DNA from: Larix sibirica
Taxonomy: Eukaryota; Streptophyta; Pinopsida; Pinales; Pinaceae
Reading direction: 5' to 3'
DNA length: 12,827 bases
Assembly (NCBI GenBank): GCA_004151065.3
Contig: NWUY0300003685.1
Coordinates: 6,798-19,624 of the forward strand
Below are positions 1 to 8,453 of the stretch, in pieces. The position numbers and the translations under genes were made by a program. Within the stretch, counting starts at the first letter, position 1; every line of letters starts with the position of its first letter. The notes under the pieces were generated by a model. That model worked only from the letters and a program-made list of their open reading frames with translations. It made no database searches and was not told the origin of the DNA.

Positions 1-239
1 AAATAATCGCCTAGAATACTATACTTAAGTATACTTTTATAATCCTTAAAAAATACCCTGGTCCAAAGTTTAAAGATCGACCAGTTGTAGGAGGTTAAAT
101 ACTTTTCATCCATTCATCTCGGTCGTATTTTGAAATAGATATGTGCCAACCTGAACAGTCATGTAGTTGTGGGTCCACCTATTTGATTTCTCTATTAAGA
201 TGTGACAGCTTTCGATTCGCCTGCCAAAATTTTATATGA
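1..239. other. Non-coding sequence, no gene seen
   Basis: No open frame in this stretch resembles a protein I know. The only local structure is a perfect 14-bp palindrome at 20-33, centred on CTTAAG. It is short and AT-rich, so it may be chance. The stretch is probably part of the old repeat that continues to the right. Confidence 0.4.
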
Positions 240-240
240 G

Positions 241-395
241 CGGTTTTGAGGGTCATGCTTGGGAGGTATATTGAGACCACTTTTGGGATTCTAAATCCAT
301 CTCGTGTAGACACATGTCGAATTAGTTTCGGTTTCATGCTCCCTGGAAGGTATTATCTTTCGAGCATGTTAAGGAGCCTGAGAACCTGTACACCA
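241..395 (+). repeat. Diverged direct repeat, copy A
   Basis: This copy aligns by eye with 530-675 at an offset of about 288 bp. The best-kept part is 275-330, where both copies contain a block reading AATCCATCT, then C/TG.GT.GACA, then TGTCGAA. Similarity fades past about 340 but short matching blocks continue. The two copies differ at many sites, so the duplication is old. It could be two pieces of one dispersed element, for example LTR fragments, or an ancient tandem duplication. Confidence 0.55.
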
Positions 396-529
396 TTGAT
401 CAAAATGGAAACGGATCAGGAGGTGATATGTCTTACGAGCAACTTCACACCACGATGTGTCCGAAATTTATATTCAATCCAAACCTTTTAGTTTCCCGAC
501 TACCTTACCTTAATAACATGCTCAAAAAG

Positions 530-675
530 TGGTTTCAGGGTTCGACAGGTGTAGTATTTCAAGATCGCTTTTAGCATCCTGAATCCATCTTGCGTGGACA
601 TGTGTCGAAGTGGTTTTTATTTTAGGTTTGTGGCTACGAATTATCATTTGCATATCTCTGGAGCTCTGATTCTTT
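530..675 (+). repeat. Diverged direct repeat, copy B
   Basis: This is the partner of the copy at 241-395. The shared core lies at 563-620. Neither copy has a convincing coding frame; open frames across them are short and look accidental. The sequence between the copies and on to about 960 holds nothing else I recognise. Confidence 0.55.
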
Positions 676-970
676 CTTTGTTGTAGATATTCCCTCAATG
701 TCACATGTCTCGGTATCATCGAAAGGATCATCAAAACACTAACATCTTGCAACGAAACTCCTTTACTTTTTTCTGAATTGACCAAGTGTAAATGGGTCAC
801 AAGACCTTGCTCACTTTATAATCTCCTATTCTTTAACCTATCAGTTGCAAATTCTGGTACCAATATTAGGCACATCAAGATCAACAACCTGAGATGGATT
901 CAAAACAGGAAAAGAGGCATTAGGGTCCACACAAACATGTTTTCCAAGGACATACACACTTCCAACAAAA

Positions 971-2593
971 ATGGATGCAAAGGCGGTAGATTTACTGAAT
1001 ACAGTGAAGTATCCCTTGGAAACACCTGCGATTCCAAAGGAGGTGCCTACATGGAGAAATCTATTAGGGTCCATGATGAGTTTGATGTATGTGAACAATG
1101 ACATTACCAATGCAGAGCATTTTCGGGAGCTCACCCCAGTAAATTATTTGGAAACAAAGACCATCCCAGATTCACCATTTATTATAGTAGAGATGCAACA
1201 ATGGGAAATAGGGTTGAAGTGTGCAACCATTTTGAATTTTCTGGAGATTCTGCACTTTGGTGGAAGTCCAAATATTAATAGTTGTGTACAAATGTTATTG
1301 AGATGCGTACATGGAGTATTCTCATGGCTAGACAAGGCAGTGTCCATCGACAACAAGTTCATTACAGAGATAATAGGGCTATCAAGAGGCGGGGATGCTT
1401 TGACACAGTTGATTAAGAATAAGAAGTAGGACAAAGCACTAGTTGAGAAGATGAAATATAAGTATGATACACATAGAGCACAGTGGGGGCTCGATGTGGA
1501 AAGTATCAAGGATGATGCAATGAGTTTTGCAACGCAAGTATTAGATTCCAAGTTGTTCAAAAAATTCACAAGGCCTAGGTCGCAGTAGGGATTATAGCAG
1601 CAGCATAGAATTGTGAAGTAGGCATACAACTAAATTGGGAAACATTCTTAGTAAACAAATTTTTGGAGTATTGCAGAGTGGCGCAAGAGAACGTTCAACC
1701 ATTCCATTATTTATGGCTATTGATATTAATTACATTAGTTGCATGGAAAAAGCTAGAGGATTCATAGTTCTTGGATTTTGCACATAAGCCATGTCCGGTA
1801 GCCAAATATGTTAATTTGTGGTATACCACCAACAAGAGGAGGAATATTGATAACAATGTGACATTATTTGTCTATAATGATGCGATCCGATATATCACTA
1901 AGACAATACCACACAATCAACCGCGGGTGGTAGAAATGTATAAGAGAATTGCGTACTTTAAGGCCAGGATGCACCACATGTATATTTAGGAAAGAAGGGA
2001 TCTGGAAGCAAGAATGTTACCAAAATTATTTGGGATGATAGAGAAAGATGTTAGCACAATTGTAAATGATTGGGATGTAGGATGGAGCTTCCTATTCTCA
2101 GAGGAAGAAAAAAAAACAAGATTAAAAGCAAGATGAAGAGCTAGATGAAGAAACATGAGATGAGTAGGACAAACAGAAAGATGAGGAACAAGAAGAGCAA
2201 CGAAAAAAAGAAGCAGAAAAAAGCAATGGTGCGAATAATACTGTGCATAAGACTACCCCAGGGGTAGGAAAAAAGAGGAAGGAGCAGATTGAGGTAATTC
2301 CATCAAAGCAAAAGAAGAAGAGGAAAGTGAGAAAGGATCCAAATGTCCACTCACTGATGGAAGACGAATTGGAAAATATTGGAAACCAAGTCAAGGAAGT
2401 AGCACAAGAAGCATCATAGAAAGTGGCATAGAAATAGGAAGAGATGAACAGAATCATGTAGGAGCAGTTAGTTGTATTGTGGCCGGTTTCGGAAGCAACA
2501 AAAATAACAACAAGTAGATCAAAGGAAGAGCATACAGAGAGTATGGGGCCCAAGAAGATGTTCTTGTATACATCAATAGCATCAACCACCTGA
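971..2593 (+). pseudogene. Decayed gag-like / plant mobile-domain-like protein, N-terminal and basic regions
   Basis: The reading frame is broken but can be followed. It runs in frame 2 from ATG 971 to about 1560, in frame 1 from 1579 to about 2110, and in frame 2 again from 2129. Recognisable stretches include SWLDKAVSIDNKF, IDNNVTLFVY and a segment ending MHHMYI (1970-1986). These match a repetitive plant protein family I recall from conifer sequences, usually unnamed or near retroelement and plant mobile-domain proteins; this link is from memory. After 2129 the product becomes rich in Glu and Lys, with a basic stretch KQKKKRKVRK near 2308-2337 that resembles a nuclear localisation signal. 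In-frame stops lie at 1427, 1606, 1765, 1987, 2156, 2165, 2417, 2429, 2435, 2459 and 2591, nearly all TAG. Upstream extent is unknown; ATG 971 is only the first Met of the open frame. It is a relic and could not make a full protein. Confidence 0.6.
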
Positions 2594-2692
2594 AGAAGTA
2601 TGAAGATAACACTGGGATCCTTGGAGTTCCCTACAAATGAAATGCAAAAGAGTGCACTAGTGGTGAGTTAAATTGAGCTAGTTTTATAATAG

Positions 2693-3662
2693 ATGCTAAT
2701 ATATGTATTGCATACATTGTATACGAGTGTGAAGCAAGAAATTAAGTTGTGTATAGTCATGAAATCTGTAGAGTGGGATATGGAAACTACATCTAAGGGA
2801 GTGCCGAAAGAAGATAATAATAAGCTATGCAAAGAGAAAGAGGAGGCATCACAGGAGAAGGAAAAGTTGCAGTAGGAAGTGGAGGTACTATACAATTCAA
2901 TTTTAGATGGTCAACTAGAGGTAGAAATTCCAGTGGAAGAGAAGGTGACGAAAAATAAGTGAAGTTATTCAAGGATTTCATGCAAAGATCGTAGACTTGG
3001 AAGGAAGGATGGATCCAAGTACTCCGGCAGTGGAAGGGAAATAAAGGGAGAAAACAACAAGTGCAACAGCTGCAAACATCAAGACCTTAGAAGAAAAGTG
3101 TGCACAGGTGTACGAGGAAAGTACAAACATTTGGGCACAACTCATTGAAAATGTGGAATTGAAATACACAAAATAGAAGATCCAGGTTGTGTAGGCGAAG
3201 GCACAAAACCTAAAGGATACAATGGGTACTCTGCCAGGAGTTTAACATTTGACCATGATGGTGGAACATAGAAATTAGCTAATGAAATTTGGTAAGCTAA
3301 GGACCCAGCAACATGACATTGCATATAATTTGGGGCCACTATAGGAGGAGGCATACCAAGTGAAAGAGGCACTTGCTATAGTGCAAGTAGATATGAAGTA
3401 GATGATTGAAGTCATGGAGGATAAGCTAAAGGCCACTCTGACAACGCAAATAGTAGAATGAATCACATAGCATGAATATCGATCGAAGGAACAGGTTGTG
3501 AATTTAAAGGAAACGCTTCAAAATATGAGGGAGACAGTGAACGAAGCACAACAAAAGGCCTGAAGTGATTTGAGTTTGAGAACACGTGTGGCCATCAATA
3601 GAATAATCGATGGCTAATATTTTGAAATGATAGCATATGAAATTCAAATCCATAAGGTTTGA
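2693..3662 (+). pseudogene. Decayed coiled-coil region, likely C-terminal part of the same element protein
   Basis: Frame 2 from 2693 to about 2957, then frame 3 from 2961 to 3662, gives a long run of Glu, Lys, Gln, Ala and Leu with heptad-like spacing, for example KTLEEKCAQVYEE near 3085-3123 and EEAYQVKEALAIVQVDMK near 3345-3398. There is no hydrophobic segment and no metal-binding motif. Stops interrupt it at 2873, 3042, 3174, 3192, 3243, 3276, 3342, 3399, 3459, 3468, 3561, 3615 and 3660. Its position right after the basic stretch, and the same style of decay, suggest one original protein joined to 971-2593 across a non-coding or intron-like segment at about 2664-2692. It resembles long filament-type coiled coils in general, so low-complexity similarity alone cannot identify it. 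Confidence 0.5.
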
Positions 3663-4146
3663 ACAAGTAGCTAAGGAAAATCATGACAAAGAGGGTCGAG
3701 TTAGTTGGTAAATAATTATAAAAGAAGCACCAGACCGAAGGAAGAGTAGTTTATTTTTCCCTTTTTTGGGGGGAGGGATATGCTGCATAGTAGAGTATAT
3801 GTTGTAAAGATGTAGAGCCAAAGGGAAAACCATATGTGTAGAGTAATCAAACAAGGATGATGGTATAGGAAGCAGAGTTGCCATAAGCAGAAAGCCAAGG
3901 TAGCTACTACATAGAGAACTATGGCGCCACCAAAAAAAGGAATGATAGTATAGAGAGAAACCTAACAAGCAAAGTTGAGTGATGGTTGGAAATATACTCA
4001 TATCAATGATCACAATGACACGACCAGAGGGGTCGAACTCTGGTTTGAAAGGTGTTATACAGTAGTAGACATAGTATTGAGCCATAGAATCTTGCTCAAA
4101 GAAGTACATGCAACAGTTGAAGTTGATTAGGATGAGCAATAGTTGA
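3663..4146. other. Non-coding downstream of the coiled-coil relic, with a purine tract
   Basis: No coding frame continues here. A G-rich purine tract lies at 3768-3778 (GGGGGGAGGGA) directly after a T run. Polypurine tracts of this kind sit just upstream of the 3' LTR in LTR retrotransposons, so it is a candidate plus-strand priming site. No matching LTR pair is visible in the window, so this stays a weak suggestion. Open frames on the minus strand here have no recognisable product. Confidence 0.3.
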
Positions 4147-4715
4147 GTGTTGGGGGCCTATTGGGGTGGGTTTTTGGACTTGTCTTGGAAGTTGAGCACC
4201 AAAAATGGACCATGTGATGACTCAATGAATGGAACAAAGTGTGCAAAAAGTGGAAATTTGTTAGAAGTCAGTTGGGCATTTGTGTCCACTTTGTATTGGG
4301 ATCAACCCTTTTGTGATGTATAAATATGTAAGGGTTTATTGGTTAATGATACTCGTAATTTACTATTTTGATGGTCATTATTTTTTTGTGTAATGTTGGG
4401 TGATTTTGGGTCTATAATAGAGATTTGTTGAGCACTAAACAAGTTATGTAATACTTTTCCCACTGATAATATCAATGAAGTGAATCTATCTCAAGAATCA
4501 TGTTCTTGAGGTATTTAAGGTGATGAATGTTATGTTTGTTGCGCACGTGGATGCTTTTCTTATGTTACTATTTTGAATGAGTTATGAGTAAGTTATATGT
4601 TCCTGGGCAATAGATGAATGGATGCTTAGATTAGTTAAATGAATGTTCACGTCCCTTCAAAATTGTGAAATATTGGTTCCTATAGTCCCCCTAGATACCT
4701 TAGGTTAGACTTCAT
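4147..4715 (+). other. Possible 3' LTR or element tail, non-coding
   Basis: From about 4148 the sequence begins TGTTGGGGGCC and shows no coding frame. A TATA-like box TATAAATA lies at 4319-4326, which could be the U3 promoter of an LTR. A CACGTG hexamer lies at 4544-4549. I found no second copy upstream of 971, so an LTR cannot be shown from this window alone. It may equally be the 3' flank or UTR of the decayed gene to the left. Confidence 0.3.
4319..4326 (+). promoter_or_regulatory. TATA-like box, possible LTR promoter
   Basis: TATAAATA fits the plant TATA consensus. It lies in a non-coding stretch that may be LTR U3 sequence. No gene follows that would need it, and AT-rich DNA makes such a box easily by chance. 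Confidence 0.2.
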
Positions 4716-6443
4716 TTGCTTGTAGGTGATGCCAAAAGGTTCAATGTCTTGGGTTTTGTTGTTGTATTTATGTTGAACCTTGGGTCTTCCCACTACACGC
4801 CAACAACATGGAAAGTCGGAAATGATGAAAGCAATCTAGTTGGAATTAGGCCTTTCATTGGTGATGCTAGTAATTACTTATTCTCACAACCTTTGTTGGA
4901 CTACTTAGTTGAATGTGGTTTTGTCACTTTAGATTATATAAGAAAACCTCTATGGTTCAGAAAAAATGGTTATTATTGGATCCAATATGAGGATTTAGGG
5001 TTGCGGGGATAGTGGGCTACTGAATGGGATAGTTATATCATGAACCTAAACACAACAGGTACCAAATTTAGTGAAAGAGATGATAAATTAGTGTGGTACT
5101 AGAAAAATATATAGGACAAGCTAATGCAAAAGATGCTTAAATGACTCAATTGTTTCTTCACATGTGGAGAAGGATCCAAAAGGTTGGTATGTTAAATTAT
5201 CGAAATGGTTTATTCCCATGAAACTTAAATGTTTCTTCTAGTTGTGTTTAGAGAATTGTCTGTTGACTTGGGACAATTTTCTAACACAAGGTTGGCATGG
5301 TCATAGTATGTGTGTGTTATGCAACCATGACTATGAGACCATCGATCATCTTTTTATTTTCTGCAATTTCAGTAACAATCTATGGAAAAAAATGTATAAA
5401 TATTTACATCTATCTTAGTCTTGGGGCACTTTTAATATTTAGGACAGTTTCAGGAAGTGGAGTCATCTATTTTTCCGTCATAAATTATTACCTATCTTTG
5501 TATGTTAGGTAGTTTGGAAGATGAGAAATAAGGTGGTATTTGAAAAATTTTCTCTTAATTCTCAGGTTTGTAGTATGAAAAGTGTGGGATTGTATACGAA
5601 TTATCATAAAGAGGTGAAGTCTAGCTATCAAAAAACTATGATTGCTCCTTCCTAAATTTTTTCTTCTGCGATCGGTTTTTTTTATGGAGCTTCCTCTACT
5701 GGTTCTTGTCATTGTGGAATGGTTTTGAAAATCAATGAAGATCACTACTATAAGCTTTGGATGGGGTGTGGTCTTGGTAGGAATGAAAAAGTGGAGCTTG
5801 TGGGTCTATGGGGATTGCTATATTTTCTTTTATTAATGGTATTGTTTATTTACAGGTATATGGGCATTGGGGATTCTGAGGTTATCATTAAGTGGGCTAG
5901 AGGACTTTAAAACTTACAGGTTTTGCATCTTGCTCATTAGTGCCAAAGGGTTCAATGTCTAATCGCAATTTTTTCAAAGATTTCTCTTTCACACATCTAC
6001 ACAATCTTTAACAAAGAAACTAATTTTCTATCGGAGAAAGTTGTGGATCTCCCATATGGTACCTTATTTTTTTAATAATTTATTGAAGACACTGTAGTCT
6101 TTGAAGGCTCTATTTTACTGATTAGATGAATAATTCAATTGTTGGCTTTTCTTTCTTTATTTGGATAGTTGATTCCATGTAGTTGATCTAGTTTTGGTTT
6201 GTAGTTGTTGAGTCTAGTTTGAAATTGGGCATTTTTGGTTGATGAGATGTTTTAGGTTTTCGTAACTTGACATAGTTGTTGGTTAAGTTTGGACTATTTA
6301 TGGCTTTTGGTTTTTGTCCTTTAGATAGACTTGGAGGATTCCTATAATACTACTACTAGTTGTACCTATTTTGATTGTATAATTTTCATTTTCTTTGATT
6401 CTACGGAATGGAAAGAAAGTGGGTTTTTTCTTTGAAAAAAAAA
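4716..6443 (+). mobile_element. 5'-truncated LINE retrotransposon relic
   Basis: This is the 3' part of a plant LINE: the end of the reverse-transcriptase ORF, a zinc-binding domain, an RNase H domain, a T-rich 3' UTR (6061-6434) and a short A run at 6435-6443. LINEs usually lose their 5' ends during target-primed reverse transcription, which explains the lack of endonuclease and polymerase domains here. Clear similarity begins near 4809; the exact 5' edge is uncertain and may lie between 4716 and 4809. I could not find a target-site duplication matching the sequence after the A run. In-frame stops and a frameshift show it is an old insertion. Confidence 0.75.
4809..6060 (+). pseudogene. LINE ORF2 C-terminus: zf-RVT zinc-binding plus RNase H domains, broken
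   Basis: Frame 3 covers 4809 to about 5100 and starts with WKVGN, typical of the link between polymerase and zinc domains in plant LINEs. After a frameshift, frame 1 runs from about 5161 to 6060. The zf-RVT part has W at 5206 and 5293 and a C-x2-C-x8-H-x4-C knuckle with Cys at 5311, 5320 and 5362 and His at 5347. RNase H begins at the GAS motif (5686). The usual first Asp is Tyr (5683-5685), the Glu of VELVGLWGLL remains (5794-5796), the Asp of GDS remains (5872-5874), and the last Asp is Asn (6022-6024). Stops are at 5010, 5100, 5239, 5416, 5440, 5506, 5653, 5908 and 5938. Two of four catalytic acids are gone, so the domain would be inactive even if read through. Confidence 0.8.
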
Positions 6444-6861
6444 TTAAAATCTAAATACTAGCACAACCACTTAACATGTGATTGGTGAACATCGATATGC
6501 CATAAGTTAAGTGCGACGGACAAATTAAATATGTTATTTTTTCTCCATGTGTAGTTGCAATCACTAGTTGTCTATGCGTCGCTTGCTTATCACCCACCTT
6601 CTTCTAGTTAAATGGATTGTCTACCACTAAATGCATGTTATCCATGCATCACCTATAGGTTATTTTTTTATAATTGTTTATTTGAAATTTGGAACGGCCA
6701 CTATAAAATTAATTTGGACATTACACTTATCTCATCCTCATTCAATCTAGTGCCTCCATCCCAAATCAAAAGTGGAGATAATAACACCACTAAGTATTAT
6801 TCTAACACCTATTGGTATAATAAAAAGTAAAATTAAAAATTAAAAATATTAATTTTATATT
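6444..6861. other. AT-rich intergenic sequence, no gene
   Basis: The stretch follows the LINE A run and holds no plausible protein. The 72-codon open frame at 6612-6830 has no recognisable motif. The last 40 bases (about 6822-6861) resemble the end of the 110-bp repeat unit that follows and may be a partial first copy. Confidence 0.5.
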
Positions 6862-7080
6862 AACAAAAGTCATCCATAATAAAAAAAAATCAACTTTAAA
6901 TTATATTCCATAATATATTATATCTAAATATAAATATAAATTTGTAAAGTTAAAAATTGAAAAATTATATCAACTAAAATCGTCCAAAATAAAAACAAAT
7001 TAACTTTTGATCATATTGCAAAATATGTAAGATCTAAATATAAATACAAAAGCTAAAAATTTAAAATTTAAACATAGTTA
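6862..7080 (+). repeat. AT-rich 110-bp tandem repeat, two copies
   Basis: Copy 1 is 6862-6971 and copy 2 is 6972-7080. Both begin AACnAAA, then TC.TCCA.AATAAAAA, and both contain ATCTAAATATAAATA about 70 bases in (6932-6946 and 7041-7055). The copies differ by many substitutions, so this is an old duplication. Partial copies seem to flank it on both sides. Confidence 0.65.
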
Positions 7081-7872
7081 AAAGTACTCTTCTTTCTAAA
7101 TAAATAGAGAGGCGAATCTTTGAAGAAGATTCAGAAGGCTCAATTATAGTGAAGGAGTGGAATTGATATGTTGATTTTTTATGTTTCTTTTTAGGTTATA
7201 GTTATGTTTTTTTGAAAGCTGATATTTTTGTTTCAGTTTTTTTTTTATTATTTTTTTTCTAGCTTTAAGGGGTGGTTGGATGATCAGTAATTTTGTATGG
7301 TTTTTGGAATTGGTCATGGTTTAAAATTTTTATGATTACTGAATTTTGTTAGATGGAAGATCTGAGAATTATGATATAAATGATATATTTTTCTTTGATT
7401 CTAATAAATAACAAGAAAAAAGATTTTTTTTCTTAAAAAAATAGAAAAACAAATAGGAAAAAAATTTGATAGACTAATAGGAATCCAATCATAGAAAAGA
7501 CATTCACATGTGAATAAGAATCCTGTAAATTTCTATTTGTTTATTTATGGTTTATAGCATGGAGATATAGATAAATATACTATAACAGAATTATAGTTAC
7601 AGTAAACATTCAAAATTTCTATTATATGTTATACAGAATTAGATGTATTACATATTGTATTAAATAGAGCAAGTTCTATAGAATGTCCTATGTGTATATG
7701 TACTCTATAAATAAGTATAGAGTAAGTGTATATATTATAATTGGATGTATACAAGCGTATGCCAATAAAGTGATTATACAGTAATATATAATTCGTTGAT
7801 AGGCATTTATCTCTTAGATTTTTTGGGTTGGAGCTTGAAAGATAGATTCACTATATTTAAGGTAGTGGGTGA
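7081..7872. other. AT-rich intergenic sequence, no gene
   Basis: No coding frame of note. Long T and A runs occur at 7227-7259 and 7424-7470, including a small inverted repeat near 7412-7433 (AAGAAAAAA against TTTTTTCTT). A GGGGTGGTTGGATG block at 7269-7282 resembles the termini of some plant MITEs, but no matching inverted end was found. From 7550 to 7800 the sequence is rich in TATA and ATAT steps. Confidence 0.45.
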
Positions 7873-7878
7873 CACGTG
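7873..7878. promoter_or_regulatory. G-box (CACGTG)
   Basis: The core reads GACACGTGTGG, a G-box with ABRE-like flanks of the type bound by bZIP and bHLH factors in plants. It sits 34 bp before a tandem duplication and about 580 bp before the Csl exons. Whether it ever served as a promoter element is inference; a single hexamer is weak evidence. Confidence 0.25.
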
Positions 7879-7911
7879 TGGTTCTGATGGTTTCAATCGT
7901 CGTCTTTTTTA

Positions 7912-8112
7912 GTTAGCTCTAACGATTTGTATATTAAATACTTTAGTTACACCTAACAGCTGGCAGGCTCCTTAGTTAACCACCCGTCGTAGGCTCGGTA
8001 ACCGTCTCTGATGTTAGCTCTAACGATTTGTATCTTAAATGCTTTAGTTATACCTAACAGCTGGCAGGATCCTTTAGTTAACCACCCATCGTAGGCTCGG
8101 TAACCGTCTCTG
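7912..8112 (+). repeat. 101-bp tandem duplication, two near-identical copies
   Basis: Copy 1 is 7912-8010 and copy 2 is 8013-8112. I count about five substitutions and one inserted T between them, so this is among the youngest structures in the window. Each copy carries GTTAGCTCTAACG (itself an inverted repeat, GTTAG/CTAAC), TAACAGCTGGCAG with a CAGCTG E-box, GTTAACCACCC, which resembles an AC-element bound by R2R3-MYB proteins, and GGTAACC. The motifs suggest regulatory DNA upstream of the Csl relic, but no transcription start can be seen. Confidence 0.85.
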
Positions 8113-8182
8113 CTGCGTGGAGGTGGTGGTTGTAACTAATAGTGAGTGAAGGTGGAAGGAAGATGAAATCCATGCAACTTTC

Positions 8183-8281
8183 ACCATGCGCCGTGTTTAA
8201 GCAGGGTGTCTTCAATGAGAAACAGTTATGTTGTAACCACGCGTCGTCTTTAAGCACCGTCTTCAAGTAGGAGTAGTTATG
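8183..8281 (+). repeat. 53-bp diverged tandem duplication
   Basis: Copy 1 (8183-8228) and copy 2 (8236-8281) share ACCA.GCG.CGT, then TTTAAGCA, GTCTTCAA and AGTTATG in the same order at a 53-bp offset. The divergence is much greater than in the neighbouring 101-bp duplication. No protein is apparent. Confidence 0.55.
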
Positions 8282-8453
8282 CAGAGGTTGCTATTTCTAG
8301 ATCACCAAACCAGTGGGAGAGGAAGCTGGCGCATCACTCCTATTTTCCCATGTCTCAACTTTGCAAGGAATACAATTGTCTGGTGATTATTAATGAGTTC
8401 GGTGAGCTGGAATTTATGAGCTCCATCCTGGCCATTGTTATATCTTCCTGCAG

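Noticed and set aside
841-1134. 97-codon open frame on the minus strand
   Set aside because: It largely overlaps the plus-strand element frame, and I recognise no family in it.
2122-2589. 155-codon Ser/Phe/Cys-rich frame on the minus strand
   Set aside because: This is the complement of the Glu/Lys-rich plus-strand sequence, which always yields such Ser/Phe/Leu-rich shadows.
3681-4139. 152-codon hydrophobic frame on the minus strand
   Set aside because: No family motif. The composition follows from purine-rich plus-strand DNA and its start and end do not match any other feature.
7265-7500. Possible MITE starting GGGGTGGTTGGATG
   Set aside because: The expected inverted end is not found; the nearest candidate (AATCCAATCAT near 7483) matches only weakly and no target duplication is visible.
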